Positions 6,087 through 6,302 of a DNA stretch of 6,302 nucleotides are shown here, in pieces. The stretch comes from Candidatus Aenigmatarchaeota archaeon. Lineage in GTDB: Archaea > Aenigmatarchaeota > Aenigmatarchaeia > QMZP01. Below the pieces are notes generated by a model. The model saw only the letters and a program-made list of their open reading frames with translations. It was not told the origin of the DNA and ran no database searches. Made by a program: the position numbers and the translations under genes. The stretch covers positions 1 through 6,302 of the forward strand of contig QMZP01000051.1 in the NCBI GenBank assembly GCA_003663225.1, in the 5' to 3' direction. Within the stretch, counting starts at the first letter, position 1. Each line of letters begins with the position of its first letter.

Positions 6087-6302
6087 AGAAGTCCACGCTG
6101 GAGCTGGCAAAGAAGCTGGGAAAGGTATACAAACAGAACGATTCATCGGTATGGATAGATGTGCCCTCAAAGGACATCATGAAAACACTTGAGCTCGTAA
6201 GGAAGGTAACGGAGCGCATAAGCGACATAACCACATACGACAACGGCAAGGGCATGCTGGAGATTATGTACAGGTTCGTGATAGACGGCACGCCGCTTAC
6301 TA
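6083..6302 (+). CDS. mbhK: Mbh subunit K: NuoC-like 30 kDa subunit (partial, cut at window end)
   Basis: The ATG at 6083 forms an ATGA overlap with the Nudix gene and has GAGGAG at 6072-6077 with 5-nt spacing. The frame is open to the end of the window and gives the first 73 residues. ISDITTYDNGKGMLEIMYRF (about 46-65) resembles the conserved strand pattern of the 30 kDa NuoC/MbhK family (a T-x-I-x-x-x-D turn, then hydrophobic strands ending in a Tyr-rich segment). This subunit is a scaffold between the small and large redox subunits. In Mbh operons it directly follows mbhJ and precedes the large subunit, which agrees with its place here apart from the Nudix gene. The match is modest in strength because only the N-terminal part is visible. 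Confidence 0.8.
   Translation, partial: MKKSTLELAKKLGKVYKQNDSSVWIDVPSKDIMKTLELVRKVTERISDITTYDNGKGMLEIMYRFVIDGTPLT

Noticed and set aside
1..6302. Mobile elements, CRISPR arrays, tRNA or rRNA genes
   Set aside because: No transposase, direct-repeat array, tRNA-like fold or rRNA sequence was recognised; almost all bases are accounted for by operon genes.

Overview
The window reads as archaeal DNA from a compact, moderately GC-rich genome. Isoleucine is mostly ATA and arginine mostly AGG. Genes are packed with ATGA start/stop overlaps behind strong GGAGG-type ribosome binding sites. Gene content matches the membrane-bound hydrogenase (Mbh) type of respiratory complex known from Thermococcales. 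The lineage cannot be fixed from this window: a euryarchaeal or a DPANN-like genome would both fit. Every supported gene is on the + strand.

Region 1 (1-1070) looks like a calcium/cation export pair. It holds the last 39 codons of a polytopic membrane protein that resembles the C-terminus of a P-type Ca2+-ATPase. A complete CaCA-family Na+/Ca2+ exchanger follows after 10 nt. Region 2 (1071-1135) is the only real intergenic gap. It contains a weak hairpin and an AT-rich stretch that probably holds the promoter of the next operon.

Region 3 (1136-6302) is an mbh-type operon in the gene order known from Pyrococcus: A (MnhE-like), B (MnhF-like), C (MnhG-like), D, E (these two match the C-terminal part of MrpA), F (MnhB-like), G (MnhC-like), H (MnhD-like ion-translocating subunit), I, J (small [4Fe-4S] subunit), then K (30 kDa NuoC-like subunit, cut by the window end). 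Subunits A-H form an Mrp-type Na+/H+ antiporter module. I sits at the junction, and J and K begin the peripheral redox module. The large Ni-Fe subunit (L), the NuoH-like anchor (M) and the ferredoxin-like subunit (N) would lie beyond the window. It therefore cannot be decided here whether the enzyme evolves H2 (Mbh) or is a hydrogenase-derived relative such as Mbx. The presence of an I-type gene and of a single H-type antiporter favours the Mbh layout.

The main oddity is an intact Nudix hydrolase gene (5643-6086) between mbhJ and mbhK. It starts 4 nt after mbhJ and shares an ATGA overlap with mbhK, so it looks like an integral cistron of the operon. A working hypothesis for the whole window: the Mbh/Mrp complex builds a Na+ gradient from ferredoxin oxidation, and the upstream exchanger can spend such a gradient to expel Ca2+.
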